DNA from: Selaginella tamariscina
Lineage: Eukaryota; Streptophyta; Lycopodiopsida; Selaginellales; Selaginellaceae
DNA: 64,000 nt
NCBI GenBank assembly: GCA_003024785.1
Contig: PUQB01000599.1
Span: forward strand, 87,515 to 151,514
Direction: 5' to 3'
Shown here: positions 58,331-64,000 of the stretch, piece after piece
How positions within the stretch are numbered: the first letter of the stretch is position 1
How the letters are laid out: each line of letters begins with the position of its first letter
Program-made: the position numbers and the translations under genes
Notes under the pieces: generated by a model
The model's input: the letters and a program-made list of their open reading frames with translations, nothing else
Database searches by the model: none
What the model was told of the DNA's origin: nothing

Positions 58331-61230
58331 AAAACATATATAATAAATAAAATTATATTCTTTTTTTTTTTCTTAATTGTTATATAATTGACATACACTA
58401 AAAAGCCATTCACAAATGCATTTAAATAAAAAATATGTTAATTCAAAAATGCATTAGCCCTAAACAGTTTTACATTTTAATTACTTTTGACATACTCGTA
58501 TAGGTCTGCATGTTCGTTACAGAACAGTAGATGCATGCATCAATCTTCTGGTACTCTAGGGTAGAACTATGCTTCAATTCATTATAGTTTGACAGCATAT
58601 TCTTTATTAACTTATGATTTTAAAGATCTTATTTGTGTCCTATAAAATTTGCATTATACTAATAACTAGTAAAATTAAGGTGATATATATATATATATAT
58701 ATATACTTTAGAAGTATGTCCATCACATTATTTGAAATTCCTGCAAACGCTTGAAGGTTCAAAGAAGCACATAGACAAGAGATAATATAACAAGTCCATT
58801 AATTCAGCAGTACCATTAATGTTTAAAATCCATAAGTAAATTGGGTGCTGTAATCAATGGTACCTTAAAGGGTATATGTAAAATAAATATTAAAAAAGAA
58901 AATTTACATATTTTAAAAATAATAATATAATTCTATTTTGATGTTCAAATTTTACTGTTAAAACTGTTTCTATTAAAAATTAAATTATTATTACAAAACA
59001 ATAACTCATAAGAATATAATGTTAAAATGAAAATGAAGATACCATGCAAACATACTTGCGGATTCCATGCTTGCTGAGGTAATTTATAGGTTCTTAATAT
59101 TTAAATATATATACACGCATTTTTGCATTTAACAGGTTTTACATATATACATTAACATACACATGTACATGTATATGGAATAACTAAACTTTATTAAACA
59201 AGGCTAGAGGTTTCTTTTGTTAAGACTAACAATAACGGATGAATTTAGTAGAGAAACAGCTGAGATAAAAGTGCTGATTGAGGGACACTGCGGAACTTAT
59301 TCAGATGCTAAACTCGAAGCCAGCTATCACAGGTACTTATGTGACATGTATGTGCGTGCGCGTGTATATATATGGTATTGTTTTGCTGCAGCACGACATT
59401 GCAAAATACCACTTGTAGAGCTTCTGACACTAATTGGAGGATATCCCGTGGGAGAATAAACACTCTCATGACGATTTTGCATCAGGTTTACTCTATAAAT
59501 AACGTGAATACGTTCGTATACACAAACTTCTTGTAAAAGTGTATACTTCATTAATCTCTCTCTCTCTCTCTCTCTCGCACACGCACGCACGCACGCACAA
59601 GTTGGTTTGAACATACAAATTCAAGAAGAGAGCTTATTGATTTTGATTGGAAACAGTACATCTTACTCTTAACAAGCCATAGTAGTATTTATCACTAATG
59701 GCGTGGGTTACCCCCGTTGATGGTCTTTAATTGGGACAGGTCGCTGATACTCGTTCATCAGTTTCCTTTGGATTGTACCATACTCAATACTCTTTTTTTC
59801 TTCCAGCCATTCCAATGTGTGTTTGAATTTAAATTCATTTCTGATTACTGCATATAAAACTATATTAGACATTTTCAACTCTCTCTCTATATAAATAAAT
59901 GGTACCTATGTGAACGCTCCAAAGTAGGAGTAAGAGAATTAGAATAGACGATCTCATTTCAGTCCCTCTTGCAAGTATGAACTTGTGGTACATCCTTAAG
60001 TAGTAGCAATTGCCGTGTCAATTGACTAAGTATTGGTGTAGTAGACACGTTTGTCGTCTGGTCAAAAATAGCATCTTATTGTTTATAATAAAAAAATAAT
60101 CTAATTTATCAATAAAAAATACATTAGAAAAACTAAAAAGGTTTACTAAAGTGCCTTTGAGATTGTCTGTATAATTTTAATAATTATGAAATTCCTTTAA
60201 GATCGTAATTTAAGGTATCTAGTCAACAAAAGATAATTACCATTAACGTTTTTATACATAAAAATTTACCTTTTATATAAAAATACACATTTATATAAAA
60301 GACCATTCTTGTTCAACGTTATGGCATTAAGCAATTGTTTCTTAGTGCTCCGTCTTAATTTGACAAACGCATCCTTAATTTGACTAACTCATACGTCATT
60401 TTATTTTACTGAGAATAATAATTAAAAAAAACAAAGGTATTTTAGTATTATCAAATTACAGGGACAATTTTATAAAATATTCAAAATTCTAAAGGCATTT
60501 TAATAACTTTCCTAAAAATTAATTAGTTTATTTGGATAAACATCCTAAAAATTAAATTATTAAAAACGAGTTCCCAACTATTTCATTCGTCCCTAATCTT
60601 ACACTGAATGCAGTATAATTTTATAATTCAGAAAGTAAGATAATACAAACAAAAGCATTGCTTAATGGCATTTTAATATCTTTAGCAAGGTTAGTTTGTA
60701 TAATGGGCTTTTTTAATTTCAATATTATTTAGGAAGGATTAACATGTGCTACTGTCATTAGATAGAAAGGAAAATCAAAATTAAATGTGAATTTTTTACG
60801 AATTAAAATGTAAACTTCTTTAGGATTATGCATTTTTAAATTAATATATTTTCTTTAATATTTTTAATTTAATTAATCACTCTAATGTAAAATCATAGTG
60901 GTAATTATTATTATAACATAAATTTTTTTAATTTACCAGAGGTTAAATAATCACCTGCTAGTGGAAAGTGGACATTATTTAAATGTATATGTGAATGAGT
61001 TTTAGTGCATATTAATTAAAAAAATTATACTTATTAAACCATTGAAACCCTTTAAAATTAAGGGAAATATTAATTTCCCTTTGTGTGAGCTCGGAATATA
61101 GAAATGTGTATATATCCATTAGTTCAAAAACCCTAACTTATATACAAGAGCGAGTGATCCAGATTGAATCTAATCCGACGGTTATCAAAATCCACTATGG
61201 CTAATAATAGTATGTGCACATGCAGCCTCC
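58331..61230. other. AT-rich intergenic region, no clear gene
   Basis: About 2.9 kb of AT-rich DNA with a (TA)n run near 58685-58706 and a (CT)n plus (CACG)n tract near 59555-59600. A plus-strand reading frame at 59217-59459 (VLIEGHCGTYSDAKLEASYH) could be spurious or a single exon; nothing supports it beyond its length. Confidence 0.45.
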
Positions 61231-61234
61231 TGGG

Positions 61235-64000
61235 TGTAAGTTGGTTAGGGTTCTCTTGTAGACGGGCCCGGATCTGGAGGAACATCAAGAGGAGGCACTA
61301 GTGGATCTGTAGGCAGCACAACTTGTTCCGTTGTACAAAATGCTTCAATCGTTGTACATGTACAATCTCCGGAGGATCGGGTTGAATGTCATGCCGAACC
61401 TCATAAACCTATGGCCCTACTTGCCGTAGCACTCGATACAGTCCTTTCCACTGAGGAAGGAGACTCTTAACTAAACCACGTACCGTAAGCTTGGGAAAAC
61501 GAACCAACCCAGTTCATCAACCTTGTACTCCGCAGGAGGACGATGATGCGAGTTGTAGTGTTGTTGTTGTCCTACTTGTTGTGGCCCAAGTGTTCTGCTG
61601 ACTCCGCACGAACCAATGGAAGAATGCTCGTCAGATATCGATTCCACGACCTAGCATCAGTAGCTCGCGGTAACCGAGAAGGCAAACCCAACTCTGTTGG
61701 CAACACCGGGTTCATGACCATGCAAGAGCTTATATGGGGAAAGTACCAATGAAACTTTGAACTCTAGTGACATAAGCATATCGGAGAGACGGTAGATAAC
61801 CATTCCAATCTGAATGTTGAAAGTTTACATACTTGGTGATCATCCCTTTGAAGGTTCTGACGAGCCGTTCCCAAACCGTCTGTCTAAGGATGATAAGCAC
61901 TTGTGAAAGTGTGGCGTATCCTAGTCGAGATGTCAAACATGAAATGCCTCAGCCATAAAGGCAGGACCATTATCCGAGAGTTCGTTCCGGACAAGAATGC
62001 TAAAACACGACCCGATTCAGGAGAAACTGACCAACAGCAGAAGCAGTCGCACTAGCAAGAGCACCAACTTCTACCCAACGAGTTAGGTAATCAGAAGCGA
62101 TAATAACGTACTCGTTGCCAGCAATTGACTGCGGAAAAGGTCCCATCAAATCAAATGCCACCAATTCAAAACGGATAAGAAACTGCAATTGACTCCAACC
62201 CTCCTTCCGACGCAACACGGGGGAGTATTGCGAGCTTGGCACCACACAACAACTACGCACATACCGAATCACATCTCCTCGCAACTCCGGCCAATAGAAA
62301 GACCTGCGCAGCTTCTCCATCACCCGACGATATCCCATGTGCCCACCAAGAATAAGAGAGTCATGGTAAGCATGGAGGAAGCGTGAAACGAAGATTGAAG
62401 GCAACCAAACCGCAAAGGATCATCTGGATCAGTCCCCACAAAATAGAGAAGGTCATCCTGAAGGCGATACTGCAAATGTAAATGCCTAAAAGGCAAGTCA
62501 TCAGCAAGTGATGCAGGATTTTCAAACTCATCACGAAGCCTTCGAATCCACGGCTCAACCTTTTGAGCTTCCAATCTCATCCAAAGACGGCAAATCTAAC
62601 TCTGCATTCTGTAGACACTAAATGTCAAGCACAACAACTGCTGATGGTACGGAATCTTCGTCCAAAAAGTCTACTAAAGCTGGAACAACTGGTTCCTCTG
62701 GGGCAACAGAAGAAGAGAAGGTGGAAAGAGGAGCCCGAGAAAGAGCATCAGCATCAGCCATGGAACTTCCTGGGTGATGAACAACTTTCAAAGTCGTAAA
62801 TTTGAAGTTTCAAGGCCCACCGAGCAGTACGCCCAATCAAATTCTTCCGCTTCAACAATGAAGTGACTGCTGCATGATCGCCTTCCAACAATGTTCGCGA
62901 ACCATGCAAGTAGGCATGGAGCTTCTCAAAACCCCAAACTGCTGCTAGACACTCCTTTTCTGTCGTGGAGTAATTCACCTCTGCTAGCTGCAATGTACAG
63001 TTGATGTACGCAATGGGATGTCATTGGCTAGGAACACTCGCCTGCATCAATACGTCCCCGAGGCCGATGTCAGAAGCATCTACAGCAAGATGAAAGGACG
63101 GGTGTAATTTGGTATGCCAAAACTAGGAGTCGTCAACAACCTTTGAGATCTGCAAAATGCCTACTTGCAATCCTTCGACCAAACAAAAGAAGTCATTGAC
63201 GATTTCAACAAACGCGCAACGGTGCAGTACGATCTAAAAGATGATTCACAAAATGACCCAGATATTGTACCTTGCCAAGAAAGCGTTGCACATCATTCAC
63301 ACACTTTGGCGTAGGGAACTTCAAAACTACAACTAGTTTGTCAGGATCGACTTGCAAACCTTCACTGAAATGCGATAACCCAGATAAGTGGTGTCCTTTG
63401 ATCCAAACACACACTTAGATGGTTTCCAGCTTCAAAACCAACTTCCCGCAGCCGATCCAAAACCTTACGTACATCACCAATATGCTCCTCCCACTTCCAT
63501 CCGAATGGATCAAACATCATCGATGAAATCGGCAGTCACCTCCGCATGCCGTAAAGAACCTAGTCCATCATACGTTGGAAAGTTGCTGGAGCATTGCTCT
63601 CAAACCGAAAGGCATCACCAAAACTCATACATGCCAAATGGTGTCCGAAAAGCAGTCTTGGGAATGTCCATCAGCCATCGGAACTTGCCAATACCCAATG
63701 CGAGATTTAACTTGGTGAACCAACGGTTCCACCCAGTCGATCCAAAAGGTCTGCAGTATGAGGAAGTGGATACACATTTGAGTGGTACCTCTTTTAATGG
63801 GCGATAGTCAATGCAGAATCGAACGCTCCCATCAGGCTTCGTCACAAGGTGGAGGTTGCACGCCCAAGGACCTAAATTCCGGATAACACCCTTCTTCAAC
63901 ATTTCTTTGACATTCGCTCGTAAGATCTTGAGCTCTTTTGGTGACCGACGCCGAGCAGGTACCTTGATTGACCTAGCATCTCCAGTTGGAAATAGGGTGG
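61235..64000 (-). mobile_element. Ty3/gypsy LTR retrotransposon 3 (partial, broken)
   Basis: Minus-strand pol of a gypsy element related to element 2: integrase at about 61740-62400, RNase H at about 62750-63000, reverse transcriptase from about 63200 to the window edge. The 5' part lies beyond 64000. The 3' end of the coding region is near 61250; the LTR beyond it could not be delimited because no second copy is in view. More interrupted than element 2 (roughly ten breaks), so probably older. Confidence 0.85.

Noticed and set aside
59217-59459. 80-codon plus-strand reading frame
   Set aside because: No recognisable domain, low-complexity centre (GTGCGTGCGCGTG tract) and no supporting neighbours.

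Overview
The window is nuclear DNA of a land plant. It holds plant-type genes (a diterpene synthase, a CYP71-clan P450, a wall-associated-type receptor kinase, PPR repeats), spliceosomal introns, short CCCTAAA telomere-type motifs, a nuclear tRNA-Gly and Ty3/gypsy retroelements. Introns of two host genes are very short (45-74 nt), and the diterpene synthase carries both class II and class I motifs. Together these point to a lycophyte such as Selaginella. That is inference, not proof.

Layout. 0.8-6.3 kb: a divergent host gene pair, a 12-exon class II/class I diterpene synthase (minus) and a P450 (plus), about 0.76 kb apart with matching TATA boxes; probably a small diterpenoid pathway pair. 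7.4-9.2 kb: a broken receptor-kinase gene. 9.2-12.2 kb: AT-rich DNA without genes. 12.2-40.0 kb: two copies of one unusual ~14 kb DNA transposon, one inserted inside the other. 40-43.9 kb: AT-rich DNA with an old gypsy fossil. 43.9-55.5 kb: two young Ty3/gypsy elements with a short-chain dehydrogenase gene between them. 55.7-58.3 kb: PPR remnants, tRNA-Gly(GCC) and an unidentified gene fragment. 61.2-64.0 kb: a third gypsy element running off the edge.

The main discovery candidate is the transposon. The outer copy (12237-39972) is split by the inner copy (14178-27911). Both have ~26-bp terminal inverted repeats beginning ATGCA and 4-bp target duplications (ATAA outer, ACAT inner). The inner copy's own transposase gene preserves the empty target site. 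Each copy carries, on the minus strand, a DDE transposase resembling DUF7869 proteins. On the plus strand it carries a protein joining a ParB/sulfiredoxin-like domain to a DNA-methyltransferase-like domain, then an FCP1/HAD phosphatase-like gene. Two arrays of 10-20 copies of an 18-bp palindrome (GGCGGGATTAATCCCGCC) lie in what look like the 5' leader introns of the two divergent transcription units. Outer bases of the palindrome arms differ between units but change together, so the symmetry itself seems to be preserved. A ParB-like protein and palindromic arrays in one mobile element suggest a self-recognition, marking or segregation system. That link is a hypothesis.

Many frames are broken by single-base indels. 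In the diterpene synthase both breaks fall in G runs, and restoring the frame gives an exact multiple of three, so some breaks may be assembly errors rather than real decay.
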